From contig DUKF01000148.1 of assembly GCA_013329455.1 (NCBI GenBank), positions 1 to 6,196 of the forward strand: DNA of 6,196 bases, written 5' to 3'. Both the position numbers and the translations under genes were made by a program. The notes beneath the pieces were generated by a model, which saw only the letters and a list, made by a program, of their open reading frames with translations, was not told the DNA's origin and did not search any database. Shown here one piece after another: positions 1 through 5,231 of the stretch. Every line of letters begins with the position of its first letter. The stretch's first letter is position 1. This DNA is from Methanotrichaceae archaeon (GTDB lineage: Archaea > Halobacteriota > Methanosarcinia > Methanotrichales > Methanotrichaceae).

Positions 1-1
1 G

Positions 2-757
2 GGCAGGGTGGAGGAGATGACCTTGGAGGATATCAAGTGTCTGGACGCAGGCCACGGAGAGAAAGTTCCAACCCTTGCCGAGGCGATCTCCCTCGTTGAG
101 AAGCTGGATCTTGGGATAATAGTCGAGATGAAAGAGGAGGGTCTCGAAGATCTCGTGGCCCAGGTGCTTGAAGGACGAAGGGCGATCGTCACCTCCTTTT
201 ACCATGCTTCGGTTCGTGAGATCAAGGAATTGGCCGACCTCAAGACTGGGATCATAATCTCGTCGCTTCCGATAAACCCGGTGGATCTGGCCCTCTGGGC
301 GAAGTCCGACTCCATATTCCCGAGGATCGCAAACCCCAACCTGTTCAAGAAGGCACACCGGGCAGGGATCGAGGTTTATCCCTGGACGATAAATGATCCG
401 GGTCAGGCCCGCTGGATGAAAAGGCTTGGTGCAGACGGCCTTGTCACCGATGATCCATGCGGGATCCGAAAGGCTGCCGACGAGCCCGTGACCAACGTGA
501 AAGCTGGCGAGTGCCAGTACTACCCCTGTCACCATTTCGAGGGCCAAGACTGCACTCACTGCTTTTGTCCCCTCTATCCCTGCAAAGACCCGGAACTTGG
601 AAAGTTCATCAAGACCAAACGGGGCAAGAGGCTCTGGAGCTGCGTCGACTGCACCCTAGTTCACAGGCCAATAGTGGCCCGATACCTCAGCGAGCATCCC
701 GAAGCCACAACCGAGGACTTGAAACGGGTGGATCGGGAAGGGGCCGGAGCCGTATGA
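2..757 (+). CDS. Glycerophosphodiester phosphodiesterase-like protein fused to a C-terminal cysteine-rich small domain (5' partial)
   Basis: The frame is open to the left edge, so the N-terminus is missing; the GTG at 8 is internal. Numbering residues from that GTG, residues 1-150 match the latter part of a GDPD TIM barrel: LDAGHGEKVPTLAEAI (13-28), the strand IIVEMKE (37-43) whose acidic residue lies where the family has a metal ligand, TSFYHASV (62-69), and the closing WTIND (126-130) and GADGLVTDDP (141-150). GDPDs split glycerophosphodiesters into glycerol 3-phosphate and an alcohol; archaeal substrates are uncertain. About 50-60 N-terminal residues with the catalytic HRG motif should lie outside the window. 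Residues 167-227 form a separate Cys/His-rich module (C169, C174, H175, H176, C182, H184, C185, C187, C192, C212, C215, H219) with the pattern YYPCHHFEGQDC...CFCPLYPC...WSCVDC, which I recognise as the 'cysteine-rich small domain' (zf-like) usually encoded alone, often near cobalamin genes. It probably binds metal; its role is unknown. The stop is TGA at 755-757. Confidence 0.85.
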   Translation, partial: GRVEEMTLEDIKCLDAGHGEKVPTLAEAISLVEKLDLGIIVEMKEEGLEDLVAQVLEGRRAIVTSFYHASVREIKELADLKTGIIISSLPINPVDLALWAKSDSIFPRIANPNLFKKAHRAGIEVYPWTINDPGQARWMKRLGADGLVTDDPCGIRKAADEPVTNVKAGECQYYPCHHFEGQDCTHCFCPLYPCKDPELGKFIKTKRGKRLWSCVDCTLVHRPIVARYLSEHPEATTEDLKRVDREGAGAV

Positions 758-837
758 AAACCGCCAATGGTGTCTCTTATTGAGGATTGGACCCCTATTG
801 GGCGTTCACTGCATGATCGGTCCGATAGACAGAAAGA

Positions 838-846
838 TTTATGCAC
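838..846 (+). promoter_or_regulatory. TATA-like box for the secreted protein gene
   Basis: TTTATGCAC, preceded by the purine-rich AGAAAGA that could serve as BRE, lies about 28 nt upstream of the ATG at 870. An archaeal start site about 25 nt downstream would fall near 865, giving an almost leaderless transcript, which fits the absence of a good Shine-Dalgarno motif before 870. A very similar box (TTTATACAC) precedes the gene at 4283. Confidence 0.5.
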
Positions 847-869
847 GTCCGGTGTATAAGGCCTTGATT

Positions 870-1313
870 ATGAGAAGGATTCTAGTATTAATGGTTGCAA
901 CTCTTGCTCTCTTACAGGCTTGGTCTGTAATCGGGCAGGAGATGCAAGATCCCCTCAACCCTAATTCAGAGCTTGAGGCGACTGAAGTCATTATCGACTT
1001 CCTGAACGAATCGGACAACGATTCGTTGAATGATACGTTGAACGAGACTGAGAACGCTATCCCGATCGACACCAACCTCTCGACTACCGACAGCCAGAGC
1101 GCCTTCCTCGACCTGCCCGTCAACGCGAGCCTGATCGACACCGGCCTCGACTTGACGGACACGCAATCGGAGTTCCTCCTGGACCAGCCGATCGACACGC
1201 CCGCGCCTTTCTACAAGAAGGGTCAGCTGATGGGCACCACCGCCGAGTCTAACGACTCCTCAGCCAGCCAGGCAACGGCCTTCTTCAAGAAGCACCAGAT
1301 GATGGGCACGTGA
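870..1313 (+). CDS. Small secreted acidic repeat protein, unknown function
   Basis: A 147-residue protein I do not recognise. The ATG at 870 is preferred over the upstream in-frame TTG at 780 because it starts a clean signal peptide (MRRI, then a hydrophobic stretch to about residue 21, likely cleaved near G22-Q23) and sits just downstream of a TATA-like box. The mature part is acidic, without cysteine, and rich in Asn, Asp, Ser, Thr and Leu; it has seven N-X-S/T sequons (N46, N50, N54, N58, N69, N85, N128), so surface glycosylation is plausible. Repeats are visible: IDT-x-L-xx-TD-x-QS-x-FL at 66-80 and again at 89-103, with a third IDT at 108, and an 11-residue motif F[YF]KK-x-Q-[LM]-MGT at 113-123 and again at 137-147, where it forms the exact C-terminus. 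It is monocistronic and converges on the minus-strand gene ending at 1349. No enzyme motif is seen. An extracellular, probably unstructured or matrix-associated role is inference. Confidence 0.7.
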   Translation: MRRILVLMVATLALLQAWSVIGQEMQDPLNPNSELEATEVIIDFLNESDNDSLNDTLNETENAIPIDTNLSTTDSQSAFLDLPVNASLIDTGLDLTDTQSEFLLDQPIDTPAPFYKKGQLMGTTAESNDSSASQATAFFKKHQMMGT

Positions 1314-1348
1314 TCATAACGATCGTGCTGCGATTGAAGGCCGCAGAG

Positions 1349-2158
1349 TCAATGCCATACCGACTCCAGATGGCGGCGCTCTGTTCTCAAAACCCTGACC
1401 TTGTCTTCCTTTGACAAGGTCGTGGGAAATTTCTTGTCGTCCAGCTCAAGGGTCAAAGGCCCTTCGTATCCGGCATCTCGGAGGGTTACCAGGACCTTGT
1501 CCACCGATCCGTCGCTTGTGGGAAGGTGTCGAACCCCGTCCCTGGTGGCGCTGACGTGAACGTTCAGGATGCGATCTTCCAGGATTTCCACGAAGGCGAT
1601 GGCCTTGGAGAGTGGGGGCGTTGCGTGGGAGATGTCCAGGGTCATGCCGATGGGCAATTCATCTAAAAATTGATTCATCTCCTCAGGGTCTGCGCAGATG
1701 TTCCAAGGTGCAGGTTCCAGGTTCTCCAGCGCAAGAAGCATTCCCTTTTCCTCTGCTCTATCCAAGCAGGCGTCCAGATAGCGGCGGAACTTCTGCCGCT
1801 CCGCCTCTCTCGCTGGGCGCTTCGCAGTCCTCTTGCCAGGATGGATGGTCACAACCTCTGCGCCCAGAAATTCCGCCAGGTCGATCGCTCTCAGGGACTC
1901 TGTGATCGTCGCCTGGCAGACTAGGTCGTTGTAGGAAGAGGGGTTGAGGTCCATGACGGGAGCATGAAGGGTCGTTCGGAGCCCTTTGAGTTCCCTTTTG
2001 ATCTCTTCCGCCTGCTCCTCTCGCCTTCCTCCCTCCCAGTACCAGGGGGTCTCGGCCCAGAACTCGATCCCTTCAAGGCCAGCCTCTGCGACGACATCGG
2101 CCATGCCCTTTGGGTCCAGATCCCAGAGGAACATGGAGGATATCGAGATTCTGGTCAC
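1349..2158 (-). CDS. Sugar phosphate isomerase/epimerase-like TIM-barrel protein (xylose isomerase-like / AP endonuclease 2 fold)
   Basis: A 269-residue protein, full length for this superfamily. The GTG at 2158 is chosen because the first beta strand (RISISSMFL, residues 3-11) starts there; the ATG at residue 9 would cut into it. A GGTGA ribosome site lies just upstream, overlapping the stop of the preceding gene, so translation is probably coupled. Recognisable elements are GLEGIEFWAE (27-36), TLHAPVMDLNP (63-73), EVVTIHPGKR (101-110), LALENLEP (142-149), MTLDISHA (172-179), NVHVSA (199-204) and PLTLELDD (234-241). By fold analogy E145, D175, H178, H201 and E238 are candidate divalent-metal and catalytic residues. 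Members act as sugar isomerases or epimerases, inosose dehydratases or endonuclease IV; the sequence does not fix the substrate. Endonuclease IV itself is less likely because its full set of His ligands is not apparent. It is the last gene of the nac cluster. Confidence 0.85.
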   Translation of the reverse strand: MTRISISSMFLWDLDPKGMADVVAEAGLEGIEFWAETPWYWEGGRREEQAEEIKRELKGLRTTLHAPVMDLNPSSYNDLVCQATITESLRAIDLAEFLGAEVVTIHPGKRTAKRPAREAERQKFRRYLDACLDRAEEKGMLLALENLEPAPWNICADPEEMNQFLDELPIGMTLDISHATPPLSKAIAFVEILEDRILNVHVSATRDGVRHLPTSDGSVDKVLVTLRDAGYEGPLTLELDDKKFPTTLSKEDKVRVLRTERRHLESVWH

Positions 2159-2161
2159 CTT

Positions 2162-2497
2162 TCACCGCCCCAGGTCTTCTATCAATCTCTCGATCCTCAG
2201 CAGCCGTTCCATCTGGACTTGCATCCTTCGGAGCAAAACCGGTGGCGACTCGGTGGGGGCGGTGCACTGGTCGGTCCAGCCATTGACGTCTCTCATGACG
2301 TTCTGGACCATCTTCTCAAACTCCATCGTAAGCTTTTCCTCCTCTCGCAACCGCTCGACTCCGTCGCTTATGGCCTCTTGGATCTGGGCGATGTTGAGCA
2401 GCACGAGGTTCAGTTCAGCTTCTCTTCTGGCCTGATCCAACTTTCGTCCTCCTGCCTTTCCGTCTGATCTGAAGCGTTTTGGTCGCGAGATCGACAA
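2162..2497 (-). CDS. Conserved-looking helical/coiled-coil protein, unknown function
   Basis: A 111-residue protein I do not recognise. The proposed start is TTG at 2497, preceded by AAAGGATC as a weak ribosome site; there is no in-frame ATG or GTG before the first long helix, so a TTG start is the best option but not certain. The N-terminus is basic (KRFRSDGKAGGRK, residues 7-19). Residues about 20-70 form a long amphipathic helix (QARREAELNLVLLNIAQIQEAI and onward), followed by a short break containing W74, a single C78 and PTESPP, then a second helix to the end (LLRRMQVQMERLLRIERLI). No enzyme motif or membrane segment is seen. It lies 95 nt after nac and only 3 nt before the GTG of the TIM-barrel gene, so co-transcription with the latter is likely. 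It could be a small oligomeric or adaptor protein; that is inference. Confidence 0.65.
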   Translation of the reverse strand: MSISRPKRFRSDGKAGGRKLDQARREAELNLVLLNIAQIQEAISDGVERLREEEKLTMEFEKMVQNVMRDVNGWTDQCTAPTESPPVLLRRMQVQMERLLRIERLIEDLGR

Positions 2498-2542
2498 AAG
2501 ATCCTTTTTTCATCCTCTGCGGTCAAGCCCCTTCCTTCTTCT

Positions 2543-2562
2543 TTCATTCATCGGCGAATGAA
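2543..2562. repeat. Short inverted repeat between nac and the 111-residue gene
   Basis: TTCATTC and GAATGAA form a perfect 7-bp inverted repeat around a 6-nt centre (ATCGGC). On the minus strand it is followed by a purine-rich run rather than T residues, so it does not look like a terminator. It may be a protein site or an RNA hairpin in the nac downstream leader, or chance. Confidence 0.3.
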
Positions 2563-2592
2563 CGTTGTGAGCATCTTTCTTGGATGTCGTTT

Positions 2593-2946
2593 TCAGCTGG
2601 ACCCGAGTTTCACTATCGCCTCTGCAAGGTCTCCATTGGCCTCTTTCAAAGCTACCTTCGCCTCCTCGGGGCTGCATCCGGTCTGGGCCACCACGAGGTC
2701 GACGTCTGAGTCGGGTATCGAGACTTCGCGGGGCCTCTCCTCTGCGGTGCCGACTATCTGGTACGATCTGTTGCCTTGGGCGTCCATCACTGTGACCGAA
2801 GCGTCCTGGAAGAAGACCTCTCGGTCCCCTGTCCTTATTATCACTTCTTCGACACCCTCGATCTCCTCGATGTTGATGCCCATCTGTTTCATCATCTGCT
2901 TCATCTTCTTGGGGCTTACCCCCTTGCCACCGATGCCTGGGAACAT
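2593..2946 (-). CDS. nac: Nascent polypeptide-associated complex protein (archaeal NAC, alpha-type)
   Basis: A 117-residue protein of the size typical of archaeal NAC. The frame is open upstream to an ATG at 3048, but the ATG at 2946 is preferred: it has the ribosome site AAGGTGAG a few nt upstream and begins with the family's usual N-terminus, MFPGIGGKGVSPKKMKQMMKQMG, here residues 1-23. Residues about 28-70 form the NAC domain (GVEEVIIRT, VTVMDAQG, SYQIVG), which dimerises as a beta-barrel. Residues about 80-115 form a UBA-like three-helix domain (VDLVVAQTGCSPEEAKVALKE). Archaeal NAC is thought to be a homodimer binding ribosomes and emerging nascent chains in the cytoplasm. It is the first gene of a minus-strand cluster, with a long non-coding region upstream that should carry its promoter; AGATTTACTAAAG on the minus strand near 2970 is a weak TATA candidate. 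Confidence 0.95.
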   Translation of the reverse strand: MFPGIGGKGVSPKKMKQMMKQMGINIEEIEGVEEVIIRTGDREVFFQDASVTVMDAQGNRSYQIVGTAEERPREVSIPDSDVDLVVAQTGCSPEEAKVALKEANGDLAEAIVKLGSS

Positions 2947-2949
2947 GTT

Positions 2950-2957
2950 CTCACCTT
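2950..2957 (-). promoter_or_regulatory. Ribosome binding site that decides the nac start
   Basis: On the minus strand this reads AAGGTGAG, complementary to the 3' end of archaeal 16S rRNA (GGTGA), and lies 3-5 nt before the ATG at 2946. The upstream in-frame ATGs at 2967 and 3048 have no comparable site. Confidence 0.75.
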
Positions 2958-3304
2958 GGCATGCCATCTTTAGTAAATCTATCTGTGGAACACTATTTTT
3001 CCATGTTTCCGATCTCGCACCGAAGCCCTCCGAAAAGGATATGGACAAAAGGTCGATCGTCTCTTAATCATGCAGTTTCGCCTTTCAGCATCTGAATCTG
3101 GGTTTTCATCGAGAATCGCTGTGCAAAGAATGTCCAATTTGCCTGTAATAATCTTGATGAGGCTGATCAGGGGTATCGAAGAAATGAAAGGCGGATTTTG
3201 AGGGACTGCTGATCAAAAAAAGGGGTGAAATCTGGCCAAAAGTCGCAAAAAAGTGGTTTTTTGGGTGGATAATATATGCTTAATGATGGAGATGTACCCT
3301 AAAA
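2958..3304. other. Divergent intergenic region, no convincing gene
   Basis: This stretch separates the divergent nac and satP genes. The left part should hold the nac promoter; the right part becomes AT-rich and carries an A6/T6 inverted repeat around GTGG (3247-3262) and a TATA-like ATAATATATG (3269-3278), a possible distal promoter for the transporter gene. A 43-codon frame at 3070-3201 has an ATG but no ribosome site or recognisable composition, so I do not call it. No RNA gene is recognisable. Confidence 0.5.
3269..3278 (+). promoter_or_regulatory. Distal TATA-like box upstream of satP copy 1
   Basis: ATAATATATG. A start site about 25 nt downstream would fall near 3298-3300, a few nt before the ATG of a 19-codon frame at 3305-3364. 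It is one of two candidate promoters for the transporter; the proximal one is at 3314-3322. Confidence 0.35.
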
Positions 3305-3313
3305 ATGGAAAAG

Positions 3314-3334
3314 GATATATGCAATGCAGTTGCA
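3314..3334 (+). promoter_or_regulatory. Proximal TATA-like box and adjoining inverted repeat, satP copy 1
   Basis: GATATATG with the purine-rich AAAAG before it looks like a BRE/TATA pair, predicting a start near 3343 and a leader of about 45-55 nt. Immediately downstream, overlapping the box, is TGCAA-TGCAG-TTGCA (3320-3334), a 5-bp inverted repeat with 5-nt spacer. A repressor bound there could block transcription factor B or polymerase; this is inferred from position only. Confidence 0.4.
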
Positions 3335-3351
3335 GGAGATCTCGTCGAAAG

Positions 3352-3388
3352 TTTCGGCCTGTAAGGTAAATAGGAGGGAATTAATATA
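3352..3388 (+). repeat. Conserved leader repeat, copy 1, with GGAGG ribosome site
   Basis: The segment TTTCGGC through TAATATA is repeated almost perfectly at 5816-5852 ahead of the second transporter gene, with one substitution before the last base. It contains TAGGAGGG at 3371-3378, a strong Shine-Dalgarno sequence whose TAG also closes the transporter frame upstream. The conservation begins about where the predicted mRNAs begin, so leader plus coding region is shared while the promoters differ. Confidence 0.8.
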
Positions 3389-3397
3389 GCTACAGAA

Positions 3398-4009
3398 ATG
3401 GGTGGAGGAAGGGTAAAGGACGTAATGCACCTTGGCCCTCTAGACATAAGAGACACAACGTCCAATCCGGCGCCTCTCGGTCTGATGGGCTTCGGCATGA
3501 CGACGGTGCTCTTGAACATGCACAACGCTGGCTGGTTCGGGCTCGGTTCCATGATCCTGGCCATGGGATTGTTCTACGGCGGGCTCGCCCAGATCATCGC
3601 CGGGATAATGGAGTGGAAGAAAGGCAACACCTTCGGCACCACGGCCTTTACTTCTTATGGGCTTTTCTGGCTCACGCTGGTATTTTTGCTCTTGATGCCC
3701 AAATATGGATGGTGGGATGGCCCTGAGAACAACGCGCTGATCGCCTACTTCTTCATGTGGGGACTGTTCACCCTCTACATGTTCATAGGCACCCTGAGGT
3801 TGAACAGGATCTTGCAGATAGTCTTCCTCACTCTGACTATCCTATTCTTCCTCTTGGCCATAAGGGACTACACCGGCAGCGCCACCATCGCCATGATCAC
3901 CGGCTACGAGGGCATCTTCTGCGGCTTTACGGCCATATACGCAGCATGCGCCCAGGTGCTCAACGAGGTCTACGGCAGGACCATCTTGCCGATAGGGCCT
4001 GTCAAGTAG
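3398..4009 (+). CDS. satP: Acetate transporter, SatP/AceTr (GPR1/FUN34/YaaH) family, copy 1
   Basis: A 203-residue polytopic membrane protein closely resembling E. coli SatP (188 residues). The family signature [14 protein letters not shown] is at 23-36, followed by [27 protein letters not shown] (56-70), [18 protein letters not shown] (71-88) and the C-terminal [14 protein letters not shown] (187-200). Six membrane helices fit roughly 25-45, 51-70, 82-100, 112-131, 138-155 and 164-185. The family moves acetate or succinate across the cytoplasmic membrane; import of acetate for methanogenesis is the likely role. The start is uncertain. ATG at 3398 lies 20 nt after GGAGG, too far; ATG at 3425 follows AAAGGA; the codon ideally spaced from GGAGG is ATA at 3386 (frame ATA GCT ACA GAA ATG). 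Its twin starts near 5850/5889. It is monocistronic, followed by a T-rich terminator. Confidence 0.93.
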   Translation: MGGGRVKDVMHLGPLDIRDTTSNPAPLGLMGFGMTTVLLNMHNAGWFGLGSMILAMGLFYGGLAQIIAGIMEWKKGNTFGTTAFTSYGLFWLTLVFLLLMPKYGWWDGPENNALIAYFFMWGLFTLYMFIGTLRLNRILQIVFLTLTILFFLLAIRDYTGSATIAMITGYEGIFCGFTAIYAACAQVLNEVYGRTILPIGPVK

Positions 4010-4064
4010 CTGGATCGAGTTTGGGATGAATCGGACGGCATCGAACCAGCCGGCCGAGATCATC

Positions 4065-4083
4065 TCTTTTTTGCTTTTTTATT
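4065..4083 (+). terminator. T-rich terminator after satP copy 1
   Basis: Two T6 runs separated by GC (4067-4080), continuing into ATT, about 55 nt after the stop codon. Oligo-T tracts on the non-template strand are the usual intrinsic termination signal of archaeal RNA polymerase. No strong hairpin precedes it. Confidence 0.6.
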
Positions 4084-4176
4084 GCCCAGGTTTTGATCCT
4101 CTCAACATATCTGTTCAGCTCTCAAGTTGCGCCAATTCCAGTCACGCCAAGATGCCGATCGGCTTGTTCGTCTAAT

Positions 4177-4197
4177 GTGGCATTGAAGTGTTGCCAC
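4177..4197. promoter_or_regulatory. Palindromic site upstream of the TATA box of the 4283 gene
   Basis: GTGGCA and TGCCAC form a perfect 6-bp inverted repeat with a 9-nt spacer (4183-4191), giving half-site centres 15 bp apart. It directly abuts the BRE/TATA region starting at 4199, the position where archaeal activators that help recruit TBP/TFB, or repressors that block them, usually bind. The bound protein is unknown. Confidence 0.4.
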
Positions 4198-4198
4198 C

Positions 4199-4214
4199 AA
4201 AGAACTTTATACAC
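4199..4214 (+). promoter_or_regulatory. BRE/TATA promoter of the 4283 gene
   Basis: AAAGAACTTTATACAC: purine-rich BRE followed by the TATA-like TTTATACAC. A start about 25 nt downstream would be near 4233-4236, leaving a leader of roughly 48 nt that contains the GGTGGTGAT ribosome site just before the ATG at 4283. Confidence 0.55.
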
Positions 4215-4273
4215 TGCCGAACGCTATGGTATGTGGTGTATAAGTCATGATGCACACGGGCGAGAGAATTAAA

Positions 4274-4282
4274 GGTGGTGAT
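4274..4282 (+). promoter_or_regulatory. Ribosome binding site deciding the start at 4283
   Basis: GGTGGTGAT directly precedes the ATG at 4283 and pairs well with the 16S 3' end. The in-frame ATGs at 4247 and 4250 lack such a site, so they are rejected as the start. Confidence 0.75.
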
Positions 4283-5143
4283 ATGCCGACCGACCTGATA
4301 GAGAAGGTCGACGGCCTATTGGACCAGTTCATGGGGATCGTGGACAACTTGGTGGAGGAACGGAAGATTCAAAGGGGTATCGTCCGGAGCCAGAACCCCA
4401 GCAGCATTGTAGCGGTTTTGGACAAGGCCACACTCTACATCCTTGCTCAACACCATGCTGGTGCCCTCTCCACCATGTACACTCACCATCCCGATAAGCA
4501 GATTTCCGAGCAGAAGGCCCTCAGCAGCGCCAGGTGGGAGTTTGGGTATGAAGATCCTTATATGATTGTATTTCCTGCCGTGGTCCTCGACGAAAGCGAG
4601 AGGGCGCGGCGTGACATACTCCATGTGATCGCCCTCGCTCATGTTGAGGCAGAGGTCCAGAGGGCCCTGAACCTCATGAGCTTGATGCAGATAAGACCCC
4701 TCTTCGGTCACGCCGCCTACATCATGGACGATCGGATGGCATCGGTTCTGGTCCCTCTTACCGATGAGGGCGATGACCTCTACGATGAGGCCGTAAAGCC
4801 CGCCCTGGAACGGGCAGGCTTGATACCCCGGAGGGCTCTGGAGTTCGGCGACGACGAGGATAAGCTCAAGGCGATATGGAAAGACGTATGCAGGTCCCGG
4901 TTAGTGGTGGTGGACCTGACAGGTCCCGATCCCATGGTGATGTACGAGCTTGGGATCGCCCACGCCGTCGGCAAAGAGTCTCTGGTTCTCTGCAAACGAG
5001 GCCAGTGCCCCAAGTTCCCCTCAAAGCTGATCCTGGCCAACTTCCTGGAGTACGATGAGGGCGAAGACGGGATGGTGAAGCTCAGAACGGAGATGGCCGA
5101 AGTTCTTCACCAGATGATGAATCCTGTCATGGGCTCTGATTGA
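4283..5143 (+). CDS. Protein with C-terminal nucleoside 2-deoxyribosyltransferase/TIR-like domain and unknown N-terminal domain
   Basis: A 286-residue soluble protein. The C-terminal part (about 153-240) has the layout of the nucleoside 2-deoxyribosyltransferase-like fold: strand ASVLVPLT (153-160), acidic DEGDDLYDEAVKPALERAGL (161-180), a helix with DEDKLKAIWKDVCRSR (191-206), VVVDLTGPDPMVMYELGIAHAVGKE (208-232) and strand SLVLCKRG (233-240). D211, E222 and H227 are the conserved-type residues; in 2-deoxyribosyltransferases the equivalent Glu is the nucleophile that attacks the N-glycosidic bond, and related TIR-like proteins cleave NAD. Many proteins with the 'DLTG-NP-v-YELGIAHA' pattern are uncharacterised, some in defence loci. 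Residues 1-150 are mostly helical and unrecognised, with ARWEFGYEDPYMIVFPAVVL at 83-102. There is no signal peptide or membrane helix. It stands alone between the two transporter copies, with its own promoter, palindrome and terminator, so no partner is suggested. The exact activity is unknown. Confidence 0.85.
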   Translation: MPTDLIEKVDGLLDQFMGIVDNLVEERKIQRGIVRSQNPSSIVAVLDKATLYILAQHHAGALSTMYTHHPDKQISEQKALSSARWEFGYEDPYMIVFPAVVLDESERARRDILHVIALAHVEAEVQRALNLMSLMQIRPLFGHAAYIMDDRMASVLVPLTDEGDDLYDEAVKPALERAGLIPRRALEFGDDEDKLKAIWKDVCRSRLVVVDLTGPDPMVMYELGIAHAVGKESLVLCKRGQCPKFPSKLILANFLEYDEGEDGMVKLRTEMAEVLHQMMNPVMGSD

Positions 5144-5163
5144 GTATCGGAAAACAAGAATTT

Positions 5164-5204
5164 GGGCGCGGAATATCTTGCTCTCGCGCCCGCTCGTCTT
5201 TCTT
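5164..5204. terminator. Bidirectional GC-rich hairpin terminator between convergent genes
   Basis: GGGCGCG (5164-5170) pairs perfectly with CGCGCCC (5185-5191) around a 14-nt loop. On the plus strand it is followed by the pyrimidine-rich GCTCGTCTTTCTTCT; on the minus strand by AAATTCTTGTTTT. It lies midway between the stop at 5143 and the opposing stop at 5232, so it can serve both transcripts. Confidence 0.55.
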
Positions 5205-5231
5205 CTGAGTTTATGATTTCAAAGATGTTTA

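Noticed and set aside
780..869. N-terminal extension of the secreted protein from the TTG at 780
   Set aside because: It would bury the signal peptide behind 30 residues and would put the TATA-like box inside the gene; the ATG at 870 gives a normal signal peptide.
1314..1348. Possible terminator hairpin between the convergent genes ending at 1313 and 1349
   Set aside because: Only 4-bp stems can be drawn and there is no T tract on either strand.
3070..3201. A 43-codon plus-strand frame with ATG in the nac-satP intergenic region
   Set aside because: No ribosome site, no convincing promoter, no recognisable sequence; length is within chance for this base composition.
3247..3262. A6-GTGG-T6 inverted repeat as a terminator
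   Set aside because: No gene on the plus strand ends upstream of it, and the stem is A:T only; it is more likely part of the AT-rich promoter region.
4153..4162. Palindrome GCCGATCGGC in the satP downstream region
   Set aside because: Short self-complementary word with no promoter or terminator context; expected by chance in moderately GC-rich DNA.
851..4244. Shared 10-mer GGTGTATAAG at 851-860 and 4235-4244, near two promoters
   Set aside because: Its distance from the TATA-like box differs between the two sites (about 13 versus 29 nt), so a common regulatory role is not supported; could be chance.
4247..4282. Upstream ATGs at 4247 and 4250 as start of the deoxyribosyltransferase-like gene
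   Set aside because: No ribosome site precedes them, whereas GGTGGTGAT directly precedes the ATG at 4283.
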